Positions 25,921 to 35,419 are shown, counted from the first letter of the stretch. The stretch: 48,936 bases of DNA from an uncultured Aliivibrio sp. (GCF_946479765.1 NZ_CAMLHO010000029.1:1-48936), one strand, 5' to 3'. The notes: generated by a model not told the origin, from the sequence alone. Translations and numbers: made by a program.

Positions 25921-27621
25921 TTACTCTGCTTGCAATGCCATTTTCTTACGTTGCTTGAAAATGCGTCTAAATATACCAACAAACATCACCAAACCACACA
26001 CACCGTATACTTGCATGAAGAAAGGGTCATCCGATATAAAGCCTACGTTCGAGAACATAACATACGCGCCAAGTACCATATAAAGTACAATGGCTGACGC
26101 TTCAAATCTGAACTCCCAAGGAGTTACATCCATGCTTTCATTCACTGGCATCACATAATCGGTATCACGCGGCATAAACATACCAATCAAGAACATCAGT
26201 GCAGTACATACCACAAACAAAATCGCTAACTGATGCAAGAAATGCAGTGGTGTTTTGAAGATTAATTGCATTGCAGCATAAGAACTAACGAATACAACCA
26301 GAGCGACTTTCGCTGCAATTGCAGGTACACGCTTTGAAATATAGCCAACAAATACAATCGTAAAAATTGGAACACTAAAGAAACCGGCAACCATTTGTAA
26401 ATATTGAAATAAACCTTCAGGTGCAAACATAATAAACGGTGAAATACACACTGAAATAATCGCAATGAACACACCAAAGATACGGCCTTTGCCTACTAAT
26501 TCCTCATCGGTTGCATTTTGACCAAATAGGGGTTTGTATACATTAAGTGCAAACAACGTTGTCGAGCTATTTAACACGCCGTTAAACGTACTTAAAATAG
26601 CACCAAACATCACGGCAACAAAAAAACCAACCAGAGGTTTTGGTAACACTTCATTGACTAAACGCGTATACATTGTATCTGGGTTACCAGCGTTAGCACC
26701 AAACATATGGTAAGCAATGATGCCTGGAATAATCAGGAATAACGGCGAAATCACTTTAATTGCCCCCGCCATGATCACCCCTTTTTGCCCCTCTTTTAAA
26801 TTCTTAGCACCTAACGCACGTTGAATGATCGATTGGTCTGTACCCCAGTAATATAAGTTAACCAATAATAGACCCGTAAATAACGTAGAGAATGGCAGAG
26901 GATCCGTTGATGTACCGACTGATTGCAGTTTCTCTGGCGCTGCGGTTAATACCGTATCTAACCCAGACATAAAGCTGCCGTCACCAAGAACCATCAATCC
27001 AAAGACAGGGATCATCAAACCACCAATGATCAAACCAATGCCATTAATGGTATCCGCAATAACGACTGCTTTTAAGCCGCCATAAATCGCATAGAAGAAG
27101 CCTAATAACCCAATTGTCGCTGAAATAATCGCAATCGCAGTAAATTCAGAAACACCCAATAATCCTTGAACATCAAATATTTCACCAAGTACTACTGCGC
27201 CAGCGTATAAGGTTGTAGGCAAAATATTAATCACATACTGGCACAAGAATAATAAAGTAACGAATTTCTTTACCGACATGTCATAGCGGCTTTCTAAGAA
27301 ATCAGGAATGGTGGTGATCCCTTGTTTTAGATAACGTGGGACCAACAACAAAGCAATAATCACAAGCGTGACGCCTGACGCCACTTCCCAACCCATAACA
27401 CTCATGTTATGCGTATATGCTTGAGCACTCATGCCTACAAAACTGGTGGCACTTAAATTGGTTAGGATTAACGAACTGGCAATTAACCCACCCGTTAGAC
27501 TTCGACCGCCTAAGAAATACCCGTCTTGTGACTTATTTTGCGTGTTTTTTACTTTGTTATAGGTATAAAACCCAACAAAACCCGTAAAGAGAAGAAATGA
27601 TAGAAATACTGTGATGGACAT
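25921..27621 (-). CDS. Sodium:solute symporter (SSS family, YidK-like)
   Basis: A 566-residue carrier with about fourteen hydrophobic segments. Signatures: DGYFLGGRSLTGGLIASSLILTNLSATSFVGMS at the N-terminus, YAIYGGLKAVVIADTING, and the GAILSTFNGVLNSSTTLFALNVY segment of the Na+ site. It aligns more closely with E. coli YidK than with the Vibrio galactose carrier vSGLT, but both belong to the same sugar-type branch. It lies between galE and the first alpha-galactosidase in the same direction, so galactose or an alpha-galactoside is the likely substrate. AAGGAAG precedes the ATG. It probably shares the alpha-galactosidase transcript across a 235-bp gap with stem-loops. A strong terminator follows. 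Confidence 0.88.
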   Translation of the reverse strand: MSITVFLSFLLFTGFVGFYTYNKVKNTQNKSQDGYFLGGRSLTGGLIASSLILTNLSATSFVGMSAQAYTHNMSVMGWEVASGVTLVIIALLLVPRYLKQGITTIPDFLESRYDMSVKKFVTLLFLCQYVINILPTTLYAGAVVLGEIFDVQGLLGVSEFTAIAIISATIGLLGFFYAIYGGLKAVVIADTINGIGLIIGGLMIPVFGLMVLGDGSFMSGLDTVLTAAPEKLQSVGTSTDPLPFSTLFTGLLLVNLYYWGTDQSIIQRALGAKNLKEGQKGVIMAGAIKVISPLFLIIPGIIAYHMFGANAGNPDTMYTRLVNEVLPKPLVGFFVAVMFGAILSTFNGVLNSSTTLFALNVYKPLFGQNATDEELVGKGRIFGVFIAIISVCISPFIMFAPEGLFQYLQMVAGFFSVPIFTIVFVGYISKRVPAIAAKVALVVFVSSYAAMQLIFKTPLHFLHQLAILFVVCTALMFLIGMFMPRDTDYVMPVNESMDVTPWEFRFEASAIVLYMVLGAYVMFSNVGFISDDPFFMQVYGVCGLVMFVGIFRRIFKQRKKMALQAE

Positions 27622-27794
27622 TTTTTTGCTTCCTTATAGCAATCACAGTAAGTAAGTGATCAGAAATAGCGTAGGAAAAATGCTTGAGAACAAGGTGAAA
27701 TTTTTAAATAAATAGTTATTCTACAATCAAAAATTTCAACACCGTTATCGAGCATTTTAACCAGCTAGAATGACCAGTTATTTACTACAATTGG

Positions 27795-27836
27795 TATTAA
27801 TTCATAGTATTAATAGGTGGCAGCCAATGCCGCCAC
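27795..27836 (-). other. Stem-loops between alpha-galactosidase and SSS genes
   Basis: Two adjacent inverted repeats lie just past the alpha-galactosidase stop. TATTAAT...ATTAATA spans 27795-27815. GTGGCAGC (27817-27824) pairs with GCCGCCAC (27829-27836). No T-run follows. They may lower or protect the downstream symporter message. The rest of the gap shows no operator. Confidence 0.4.
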
Positions 27837-27856
27837 TCATTATGTATGGTGCTCGC

Positions 27857-29959
27857 TTATATTTTATTTAACGAAACAATAAGCGCAGATTCAGGATCAA
27901 GGATTGGTAATATCAAACCGATTTCTTGTAAGTTATTACCCGTTAGCGTTAATGTTTGATCTAACCATTTTGGTGCTTGTTTCATTAATTGGAAGCTGGC
28001 TTTAGGCATCTCAACTAATGTCACTTCATATTTTGCATCCGCATCAACACAGGTCATTCGTAGTGGCGATGGTAACGCATAACTTGGCATCGCTAATTGG
28101 CATACCGTAACAATGGTTTCATCTTCACCTTGAACGCCATAAACGTATTGATTTTTGTCAGCAACATCCATGCGGAAACTACGACCAGAATGCAATAAAT
28201 GACGGTATTTTTTATGTAGTGCAATATAATGAGAGAACGCGGCTTTCTCTTCCATTGACTCTTTTACTGGATCAAGTTCTACGCCCATGTGCCCACCCAA
28301 TGCCGTCACACCGCGCATATTAATATGATGCTGACGATTGGTGGAATGACATTCAGCAGGGCCAATGTGCGCCCCCATTACCTCTGGTGGGAAGAAATAA
28401 CTCATACCACGTTGGATCGTTTGTCGCTCTAGTGCATCATTACAATCCGATGCCCAGAAACGGTGTGTACGTTTTAAAATTTCAAAATCGATACGACCAC
28501 CACCAGAAGAACACGATTCGATTTCAACGTTTGGGTGCTGTGCCAATAATTGATCGACTAACGCATAAAGCGCCTTGGTTTGACCATGAACGGCAGGACG
28601 ACCATTATGACCTGGTTGAACCAACTCACGGTTCATGTCCCATTTTAAATACGTAATGTTATAGCGTGTTAACAACTCATTTAAACGGTCAAACAGGTAT
28701 TGGAAACACTCAGCATTCTGTAAATCCAATACGTGCTGCCAACGACCAGAAGGTTGATGATATCCCTCTAAACCAAGCATCCACTCTGGGTGACTACGGT
28801 ATAAATTGGAATCTTTGCTGACCATTTCAGGTTCAACCCATAAGCCAAACTCCATACCGATTTCATTAACGTGCTCAATCACAGGCTCTAGACCATTGGG
28901 GTATTTTTCTTCATCTAAATACCAATCGCCTAACGCAGCTTTATCATCATGACGACCGACAAACCAACCATCATCAATAATGAAACGCTCAACGCCCATC
29001 TCTGCCGCTTCGGTTGCCATTTGCATAATGTATTCAGGTTTATGATCAAAATAGATCCCTTCCCATGTATTTAAATGCACAGGACGAGGTTTATCCGCTG
29101 GGAACGAAATAATGTTTTGACGAACATACTGATGGAAACGTTCAGAGATCCCGTTCAAGCCATTGCTGCTATAACAACCATATAACCAAGGCGATTGATA
29201 CGTTTCATTTGCGCCTAAAATGCACTCGCCTGAAAACAGTAATTCACCTGCTTGAACAAAACGACGACCATCGCTACGCACATCCGCACGCAGTTCATGG
29301 TTTCCACTCCAACCTAAATGGAAGCCCCACACTTGCCCCTGTTGCTCACTAAATCCATGTTCACCCACAAACAAGCCTGGGAAGTTTTCATGCGACGTAC
29401 GGCCGCGGCGGTTCTGTTGCATAAATCCGCCATGTTCAAGAGGTTGACGTTGTGTCTGGAACTCTTGACACCAGCGACCGTGAAACGTCATTAATTCATT
29501 AGCATGATTTGGTAATGGTAACGTCGAAGACAATTTACCTAAGTAGTAATCTGATTCACCTCTGTTGGTAACAGTAATGCGTTTTTTTACGACATCTGAA
29601 TCGTGGTCTATATGCAATTCAACCAACAATTCAAGCAGAGCAACCTCATCACGCAAGGTAATTTGAACCGATTGACCATCCACTTGTTGATCAACAATAT
29701 GGAAAACTGGAGCCCAATCCATGCCATGTCGGTGCCCTTCAATACCTGGCGCATTAAAATGACCACGACCAAGTTCAGGACAAAGAGACAAAGGCACATC
29801 GATATCAAGACGAGCTTGTGAAATTGGTCGCTCTATCGCAAACAATAAATCGCTATCAATCTCATTAATTTTACCGCCCCAGTGAATGATCTCAGGGATC
29901 AAATCTACTTTGATAATAATGCTGTGATTTTTACTGCTTAAATGAATCAACTTATCCAT
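27857..29959 (-). CDS. GH36 alpha-galactosidase, paralogue 1
   Basis: A 700-residue bacterial-type GH36 enzyme that releases galactose from melibiose, raffinose and related alpha-galactosides. The nucleophile is D441 in KWDMNRE. The acid/base is D505 in FWASDCNDALERQ. The SCSSGGGRID motif lies between them. There is no signal peptide, so it acts in the cytoplasm. I chose the ATG at 29959 with GGAAG upstream; the frame runs on to 30070 but that part overlaps operator sequence. It is divergent from the LacI-subfamily repressor at 30207, with two to three palindromes of the type TTGTTTTCGAAAACAA in between. The SSS symporter follows. A paralogue lies at 35559 under a different operator. Confidence 0.94.
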   Translation of the reverse strand: MDKLIHLSSKNHSIIIKVDLIPEIIHWGGKINEIDSDLLFAIERPISQARLDIDVPLSLCPELGRGHFNAPGIEGHRHGMDWAPVFHIVDQQVDGQSVQITLRDEVALLELLVELHIDHDSDVVKKRITVTNRGESDYYLGKLSSTLPLPNHANELMTFHGRWCQEFQTQRQPLEHGGFMQQNRRGRTSHENFPGLFVGEHGFSEQQGQVWGFHLGWSGNHELRADVRSDGRRFVQAGELLFSGECILGANETYQSPWLYGCYSSNGLNGISERFHQYVRQNIISFPADKPRPVHLNTWEGIYFDHKPEYIMQMATEAAEMGVERFIIDDGWFVGRHDDKAALGDWYLDEEKYPNGLEPVIEHVNEIGMEFGLWVEPEMVSKDSNLYRSHPEWMLGLEGYHQPSGRWQHVLDLQNAECFQYLFDRLNELLTRYNITYLKWDMNRELVQPGHNGRPAVHGQTKALYALVDQLLAQHPNVEIESCSSGGGRIDFEILKRTHRFWASDCNDALERQTIQRGMSYFFPPEVMGAHIGPAECHSTNRQHHINMRGVTALGGHMGVELDPVKESMEEKAAFSHYIALHKKYRHLLHSGRSFRMDVADKNQYVYGVQGEDETIVTVCQLAMPSYALPSPLRMTCVDADAKYEVTLVEMPKASFQLMKQAPKWLDQTLTLTGNNLQEIGLILPILDPESALIVSLNKI

Positions 29960-29971
29960 ACTACTTCCAAA

Positions 29972-29987
29972 TTGTTTTCGTAAACAA
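29972..29987. promoter_or_regulatory. LacI-subfamily operator 1
   Basis: TTGTTTTCGTAAACAA, a near-perfect palindrome with central CG, starts 13 bp before the alpha-galactosidase ATG. Confidence 0.7.
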
Positions 29988-30090
29988 ACTATGGTTGCAT
30001 TGTGTTCTTTTGATGGCTTTTTTCTAGCTACAGCTGCGATTAATGTGATCTTAAAGGCACTAAAAACCAACCAAATGTGCGCTTGATCTT

Positions 30091-30108
30091 ATTGTTTTCG
30101 AAAACAAT
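30091..30108. promoter_or_regulatory. LacI-subfamily operator 2
   Basis: ATTGTTTTCGAAAACAAT is a perfect 18-bp palindrome in the middle of the divergent promoter region, 120 bp from operator 1. Such paired spacing would allow looping by a tetrameric LacI-type protein. Confidence 0.75.
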
Positions 30109-30180
30109 ATTTTTTGTTAACTCGACAATTATTTGAACCATACTACAGTTTTAATAAGAGTCTCGTGTTACCTTCCTATT

Positions 30181-30196
30181 ATGATAACGAAAACAA
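30181..30196. promoter_or_regulatory. Half-operator before the LacI-type gene
   Basis: The right half CGAAAACAA matches the other two sites exactly; the left half (ATGATAAC) is degenerate. It ends ten bases before the repressor start codon, where binding would give autorepression. Confidence 0.45.
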
Positions 30197-30206
30197 GAAG
30201 AGATAA

Positions 30207-31277
30207 ATGACAGTCACCTTTAAAGATGTTGCTAAATTGGCGGGAGTTTCCACTCAAACCGTATCACGAGTCACTAACGGGTCAATAAATGTTTCCGAAA
30301 ACACTCGTGTAAAAGTCAATAAAGCCATTAAACAACTTGGGTATATTCCCAACAAAAGCGCTCAAATGTTAAGCCGCTCAAAATCAAATGTGATCGGCCT
30401 AATCACTCTGGAAATGTCACTCCATGGGGCAGCCTTAATCGCTAACGGCATTCGATTACAAGCGCACGATATGGGGTATGGCACTGTCTTTTCTGTCGTA
30501 GATACTCCCTGCTTAGAAAATATTCAAGCTTCTATACATGAGCTTATTTCACAGCAAGCCACCTGCATTATTTTGAATATCCCATTAACGGCAACCGCTG
30601 CGGAACAGTTAGTTGAGCAATACCCTCATTTACATTTTGTGTTTATTGACGTACCAGAAGAGAGCCGAGTGCATTATGTATGTTGTGACCATCAATCAGG
30701 AGCGCAATTAGCGACTCAGCATTTATTAGACACCCAACATCAACAGTTTTTATTGATAACAGGACCACAGGCCTCAAGCGCATCAATGTCTCGTTATCAA
30801 ACCTGGCTATCTGTTCTAGAGCAAAATAAATTACAGCCAGTAAACACGGTAGAAGGTAACTGGCAAGCAAACAGCGGCTATCTTGCCGTTCGAGAGACGG
30901 TCGCAAATCAAATTACGTTTGATGCTGTATTAGTGGCGAATGACCAAATGGCTTTAGGCGTATTAAGAGCCCTAAATGAACTCGGACTCACTGTGCCTTC
31001 TCAAGTATCGGTTATCGGATTTGATGATATTAATGACAGCGCCTATTTCACCCCCCCACTCACCACGGTGAAGCAGCACTTTCTTGAAATAGGTAAAGAG
31101 GCGGTAATTATTGGTTTACGTTCCGACGAACAAGACAGTTCCGAACTTATTCAACGTAATCTTGATGTCGCCTTTGTTCAACGTCAAAGTACCGCACCAA
31201 GAACAAAAAAAACGTATCAAAAAGAAAATCTTGTTCGTTTATTAAATGACATAAAACAATTATTACCTGACGCATAA
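30207..31277 (+). CDS. LacI-subfamily transcriptional repressor
   Basis: A 356-residue repressor. The HTH (VTFKDVAKLAGVSTQTVSRVTN) has T-Q-T-V-S-R where E. coli LacI has Y-Q-T-V-S-R. The core matches LacI in segments such as LEMSLHGAALIANGI, FIDVPEES, LLITGPQASSASMSRYQTW, VANDQMALGVLRALNELGL and GFDDINDSAYFTPPLTTVKQ. A C-terminal tail (ENLVRLLNDIKQLLPD) has leucine heptads like the LacI tetramerisation helix. It is divergent from alpha-galactosidase 1 and probably represses it and itself through the palindromes at 29972-30196. It heads a three-gene unit with a DUF294 protein 12 bp downstream and an exonuclease. The inducer is probably an alpha-galactoside, by context. Confidence 0.88.
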   Translation: MTVTFKDVAKLAGVSTQTVSRVTNGSINVSENTRVKVNKAIKQLGYIPNKSAQMLSRSKSNVIGLITLEMSLHGAALIANGIRLQAHDMGYGTVFSVVDTPCLENIQASIHELISQQATCIILNIPLTATAAEQLVEQYPHLHFVFIDVPEESRVHYVCCDHQSGAQLATQHLLDTQHQQFLLITGPQASSASMSRYQTWLSVLEQNKLQPVNTVEGNWQANSGYLAVRETVANQITFDAVLVANDQMALGVLRALNELGLTVPSQVSVIGFDDINDSAYFTPPLTTVKQHFLEIGKEAVIIGLRSDEQDSSELIQRNLDVAFVQRQSTAPRTKKTYQKENLVRLLNDIKQLLPDA

Positions 31278-31289
31278 TGTGAGCATCTA

Positions 31290-33140
31290 ATGCAAGATCC
31301 TTTAATTCAAAACATCATTGATTTTATTTCACACATTGATCCCTTTACACGTCTGCCTAAAACGATAGTCGAGCGTATCTCATCAAAAATTCGCATTATC
31401 TATTTGGCAAAAAATGATGACCTTGACTCATCAACTCAAGAGCATCAACAATATTTGTATCTTATCCGCACAGGTGCTATCGAACAAATTAATCAAGATG
31501 GTTCATTACGCTCACGTTTAGGTGAAGAAGATGTGTTTGGTTTTAGCTTATTAAAAAATACGCATGGCTATCAGATCAAAGCGATTGAAAGTTCGTTACT
31601 TTATTTAATTCCCATTAGCGTCATTCATGATATACAACACTCACACCCTGAATACTCACATCTGTTTGACTCAGAAACAGAAGTTCGCATTAACTCTGCG
31701 ATAAATGCCGTATGGTCAAATAACGATAACAATCATTTTTTAAATAGTATTCAAGATGTCTCCACTTCACACACTCTTGAAGTAGATAGGAATGAATCGA
31801 TTTATGAGGTAGCGCAACGTATTCGTCTCGGTAAAGTCTCTTGCGTCGTTGTTACGGATAAAGACCGTTTAGTGGGAATTGTCACGAATGCCGACATGAC
31901 TGAAAGAGTGATAGCAGATGCGCTCGATATTCATCAGCCAATACATCATATTATGACAGCAAATCCCATCACCATTTGCGCTTCTTCTTTGATTTATCAA
32001 GCCATTATTACCATGATGCAATCCAACATTAAGCATCTTCCAGTGATGGATGGTCACAAAGTCGTCGCGTTAGTCACCTTGCCTTTGTTACTACAAAACA
32101 ACCGATTACAAGCGATATTTTTTATAGATAAAGTCAAATCAGCACACAATGAAAACGAACTTTCTCAATACGCCTCTCAACGCCAAGTCATTTTTAATCA
32201 GTTAGTTAAAGATAAAGTTCCTGCCGCTGTGATCAGCCAGATCATGACCATTATTATGGACACTTATAACCAACGCCTGATTGATATTGCGATTGATCGC
32301 CTAGGTCAACCACCCTGCGAATATGCATGGATTGTGGCTGGTTCTCATGCACGTAATGAAGTACACATTTCCTCAGATCAAGACAGCGCTCTGATATTAT
32401 CGGATGATGCAACATCACAAGATAGATTGTATTTTCAACACCTTGCAATGATAGTAACAAAAGGCATGGACAGCAGTGGCTACAGTTTATGCCCAGGAAA
32501 ATTCATGGCTGTAACACCAAAATGGTGCCAACCGTTATCGATATGGAAAGCCTATTATAAAAAATGGATCGTCAATCCTGAATACGCTTTTTTACTGAAT
32601 CTTAGTGTATTTCTCGATACCAGAGTCATCGCAGGTAATGCATCGTTTCTTCGTTCAATCCAAGACGAAATACAAGATCGAACTTCCAATCCCTATTTGC
32701 TTACCACGCTATTTACTGATTCATTACAACACCGAGCGCCATTAGGCATTTTTAATAATTTAATTTTGGTAAAAAACGACAACAATGAAAAAACGCTGAA
32801 TATTAAACGGCACGGAATTAACATTATTGTCGACTTGGCCCGCTTATATAGTTTAGCCGCAAAAACATCGGAGCCAAATACCCGTGAACGCTTACTGATT
32901 GCCAATCAACAAGGCTTAATCAGTGATGGGTCACTAAAAAACATATTAAGTGCGTACGACTTTTTATGTAATTTCCGCTTTTCATATCAAGCTGATGCTA
33001 TTACCCATGGTCAGCAACCGGATCATCATATCAACCCCAATTATTTTGGGAGCTTTGAGCGACAACACATTAAAGACGCCTTTCGCTTAATTGACGATTG
33101 GCAAAAAGTCACCAAAGTAAATTTAGGATTATTGGTATGA
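31290..33140 (+). CDS. cNMP-binding/CBS/DUF294 nucleotidyltransferase-like protein
   Basis: A 616-residue cytoplasmic protein. Order: cyclic-nucleotide-binding-like domain (about 20-130), two CBS motifs (about 155-270; TDKDRLVGIVTNADMTE and the HLPVMDGHKVVALVT repeat), a DUF294 nucleotidyltransferase-like domain (about 300-440) with GSHARNEVHISSDQDSAL, and a DUF294 C-terminal helical domain (about 475-610). The GS...D.D pattern of nucleotidyltransferases is kept, so it may be active like GlnD, but no substrate is known to me. It starts 12 bp after the LacI-type gene and overlaps the exonuclease gene by four bases. From memory, this pair is usually found beside acetate metabolism or SSS symporter genes; here it shares a unit with a sugar repressor. 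Confidence 0.85.
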   Translation: MQDPLIQNIIDFISHIDPFTRLPKTIVERISSKIRIIYLAKNDDLDSSTQEHQQYLYLIRTGAIEQINQDGSLRSRLGEEDVFGFSLLKNTHGYQIKAIESSLLYLIPISVIHDIQHSHPEYSHLFDSETEVRINSAINAVWSNNDNNHFLNSIQDVSTSHTLEVDRNESIYEVAQRIRLGKVSCVVVTDKDRLVGIVTNADMTERVIADALDIHQPIHHIMTANPITICASSLIYQAIITMMQSNIKHLPVMDGHKVVALVTLPLLLQNNRLQAIFFIDKVKSAHNENELSQYASQRQVIFNQLVKDKVPAAVISQIMTIIMDTYNQRLIDIAIDRLGQPPCEYAWIVAGSHARNEVHISSDQDSALILSDDATSQDRLYFQHLAMIVTKGMDSSGYSLCPGKFMAVTPKWCQPLSIWKAYYKKWIVNPEYAFLLNLSVFLDTRVIAGNASFLRSIQDEIQDRTSNPYLLTTLFTDSLQHRAPLGIFNNLILVKNDNNEKTLNIKRHGINIIVDLARLYSLAAKTSEPNTRERLLIANQQGLISDGSLKNILSAYDFLCNFRFSYQADAITHGQQPDHHINPNYFGSFERQHIKDAFRLIDDWQKVTKVNLGLLV

Positions 33141-33853
33141 TCTCTTTATTCCAACGCCAAACTTCATGGCAAAAGCTCATTAAACACAAACGAGAATACC
33201 TAGCTAAAGAGGCCCTAACAGAAGAGATAAGATCTGCACTCAATTTTTCATTACCACTAGGGACAACATTAATTAAAGACTTGTCTTTTCTTGTTTTTGA
33301 TTTAGAGACAACCGGAGTGAATGCCCAAAATGACCAAATATTAAGTATCGGCTGGGTAGAGATAAACCAAGGCAAGATAGATCTGTCGTCCGCTCAACAT
33401 TATTACATTAATCATGGCCACGACGTAAAAAAAGAAACCGCGGTGATTAATCATATTACGCCAACCATGCTTGCTGAGGGATCCCCATTAAATGAGGTCT
33501 TATCGCTGTTTCTAGCAGCCGCAAAAAATCGAAGTCTCATAGTGCATGGCAAATCAATTGAACACGCTTTTTTAGCGCATTACACCAAAACGTATTTTTC
33601 ATTGCCTCCCCTGCCTTTTGTTTGGATTGATACGCTTTCAATTGAAGTCAACATTGCCAGAAAACTGGGAATAATGACGCAACAAAGCCAGCAATTGCAT
33701 CGGGTAAGAGAGCGCTATAAATTACCACGCTATGCCGCACATAATGCCCTTATTGATTCGTTAGCAACGGCTGAATTATTTTTAGCTCAAACACAGAAAA
33801 TATTAAAAAAAGAAAACCAAACCATTGATCACATTTATCAGTATTCACAATAA
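33137..33853 (+). CDS. DnaQ-like 3'-5' exonuclease (DEDDh)
   Basis: A 238-residue exonuclease-fold protein. Exo I is FLVFDLETTGVNAQNDQILSIG (Asp and Glu of DEDD); the Exo III His and Asp are in AAHNALIDSLATAELF. This is the epsilon-like family seen in DNA polymerase III, but the protein lacks the polymerase-binding tail of true DnaQ. I chose the ATG at 33137, whose ATGA overlaps the stop of the DUF294 gene; an earlier in-frame ATG at 33098 lies inside that gene. Coupling implies a joint function with the DUF294 protein, unknown here. A good terminator follows. Confidence 0.87.
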   Translation: MISLFQRQTSWQKLIKHKREYLAKEALTEEIRSALNFSLPLGTTLIKDLSFLVFDLETTGVNAQNDQILSIGWVEINQGKIDLSSAQHYYINHGHDVKKETAVINHITPTMLAEGSPLNEVLSLFLAAAKNRSLIVHGKSIEHAFLAHYTKTYFSLPPLPFVWIDTLSIEVNIARKLGIMTQQSQQLHRVRERYKLPRYAAHNALIDSLATAELFLAQTQKILKKENQTIDHIYQYSQ

Positions 33854-33895
33854 AAAAAGGTCGCTCCTTTAACAGCAGTGGCCTTCTTTTTTTTA
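33848..33895 (+). terminator. Terminator after the exonuclease gene
   Basis: AAGGTCGCT pairs with AGTGGCCTT, nine pairs with two G-T, followed directly by CT and eight T. It ends 13 bp short of the convergent melB stop. Confidence 0.8.
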
Positions 33896-33907
33896 GATTA
33901 AATATAA

Positions 33908-35287
33908 TTAAGCTTCAACTGCTTTTTGAGTACTCGCTTTCACTGTTTCTTCACCCTCAACTGCTTCAGGGTTAAAACCATCATGTAAACGGTAATAACG
34001 GTGGTACACCAAGCCACTCACCGTCATTAGAACTGCAGGAACACCTGCCATCATAAAGTGAAGTCCCATGATAGTTTCTGCTGATTGCGCTACATTTGGA
34101 ATGTAACCAACAATCGATAACCCCATACCTACGATAAAGCCACCTGCCGCACCCGCAAATTTCACAAGCATCGTTTGAACTGAGAAGATAACACTCTCAC
34201 TACGACGACCCGTTTTGTATTCACCGTAATCCACTACATCCGCTAGCATTACTGTTTGCAATGCATTCGCAATACCTACACCAAACTTGATTGCAGCACC
34301 AGCACAACCGATTAACAGAACATTACCAGGAGAAACAACACCCATAAGAATAAGAAGCACACAAGAAACCACAGGGAAACCACACGCCATTAACCACAAG
34401 TATTTACGAGGAAAGAGTGTCGCTAAGCGCGGGAACAAAAAGACGCCAGCCACTTCAGAAATACCTGCAACCATCATATAAACTGGAAATAACTCAGGGT
34501 TACCTAACGCATAAGTGAAGTAGTAAATAGCAAAGCCACCCACTAATAGGTTAGCAATTTGAAATGATAATATCGTACCAATCAACGCTTTTAATTGATC
34601 ATTTTTACCAATGATAACCAATACATCTTTAAAGCTGAATTTCTCTGCTTTTACGCTTGCTTCTGTTACTGGCTCTTTTACATTACGAGCAATTAAGAAG
34701 GCGCTTAGTACAAACAAAACCGCAATTAGCATCGCAACATTAAAGAAACCATCACCTTGATTGCCGTTACCTAGTTCACCCACAATATGTAGACCATAAG
34801 TACCGGTAATGAACCATGCAAGACTGGCAAATAAACGAGGCCATACAACCAGTTTTTCACGTTCTTGACGAGAACTTGATAGCGCAGGGATCATTGACCA
34901 ATAAGGAATATCCATAATGGTGTAAGTTAAGCCCCAAAGGATATAAGCCGCTGCCGCATAAATGTATAACGCAGTGCCTTCAAACATGTGCGTACTAAAA
35001 AGACCGACAAGTACGATTGCATTTAAGAGCGTGCCAATCACAATCCAAGGACGAAATTTACCAAATTTAGAACGAGTATTATCAACAATAACGCCCATCA
35101 TCGGATCAGTAATAGCATCGATAATACGAGCTGCTAAAAAAATCGTTCCCACAAACGCCGCAGACAAACCTGCCACGTCGGTAAAATAAAACATTAAAAA
35201 TATATAAATTGGCGCACAAGCAAAATCTTTACCTAATGCACCAAGACCGTAAGAAAGTTTAGTTTGTAGAGTAATTTTTTCAGACAT
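33908..35287 (-). CDS. melB: MelB-type galactoside:cation symporter (GPH family)
   Basis: A 459-residue twelve-helix carrier. It aligns with E. coli MelB from the start: TKLSYGLGALGKDFA, RIIDAITDPMMG, NTRSKFGKFRPWI, YILWGLTYTIMDIPYWS and DVVDYGEYKTGRRSES. The two helix-II aspartates of the cation site and the loop motif of GPH carriers are present. E. coli MelB takes melibiose with Na+, Li+ or H+. I chose the ATG at 35287 (AGGA upstream); the frame opens at 35431 but that segment contains the operator. A perfect GalR-type palindrome lies 119 bp before the start. Alpha-galactosidase 2 lies upstream in the same direction, separated by a strong hairpin. Confidence 0.93.
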   Translation of the reverse strand: MSEKITLQTKLSYGLGALGKDFACAPIYIFLMFYFTDVAGLSAAFVGTIFLAARIIDAITDPMMGVIVDNTRSKFGKFRPWIVIGTLLNAIVLVGLFSTHMFEGTALYIYAAAAYILWGLTYTIMDIPYWSMIPALSSSRQEREKLVVWPRLFASLAWFITGTYGLHIVGELGNGNQGDGFFNVAMLIAVLFVLSAFLIARNVKEPVTEASVKAEKFSFKDVLVIIGKNDQLKALIGTILSFQIANLLVGGFAIYYFTYALGNPELFPVYMMVAGISEVAGVFLFPRLATLFPRKYLWLMACGFPVVSCVLLILMGVVSPGNVLLIGCAGAAIKFGVGIANALQTVMLADVVDYGEYKTGRRSESVIFSVQTMLVKFAGAAGGFIVGMGLSIVGYIPNVAQSAETIMGLHFMMAGVPAVLMTVSGLVYHRYYRLHDGFNPEAVEGEETVKASTQKAVEA

Positions 35288-35405
35288 CTTATATTCCTTT
35301 CCGATGGTGGAAGTTCTCTTTTTAACTAGAGATTCATTCCTACTTAATTGATGATGCCATGCTACCCACTCCGTAACCATTATTCCGTGACCAAAAACCA
35401 CTTTA

Positions 35406-35419
35406 TGGAAACGTTTCCA
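35406..35419. promoter_or_regulatory. GalR-type operator before melB
   Basis: TGGAAACGTTTCCA is a perfect palindrome of the gal class with central CG, in the gap between alpha-galactosidase 2 and melB. Confidence 0.75.

Noticed and set aside
27622-27856. Separate operator-controlled promoter for the SSS symporter
   Set aside because: No gal-type, LacI-type or EbgR-type palindrome is found in the gap, so cotranscription with alpha-galactosidase 1 is the simpler view, although a constitutive promoter cannot be excluded.
30030-30060. CRP site before the alpha-galactosidase 1 gene (around TGTGATCTTAAAGGCA)
   Set aside because: Only one half matches the consensus; the second half (AGGCA) is too poor to list.
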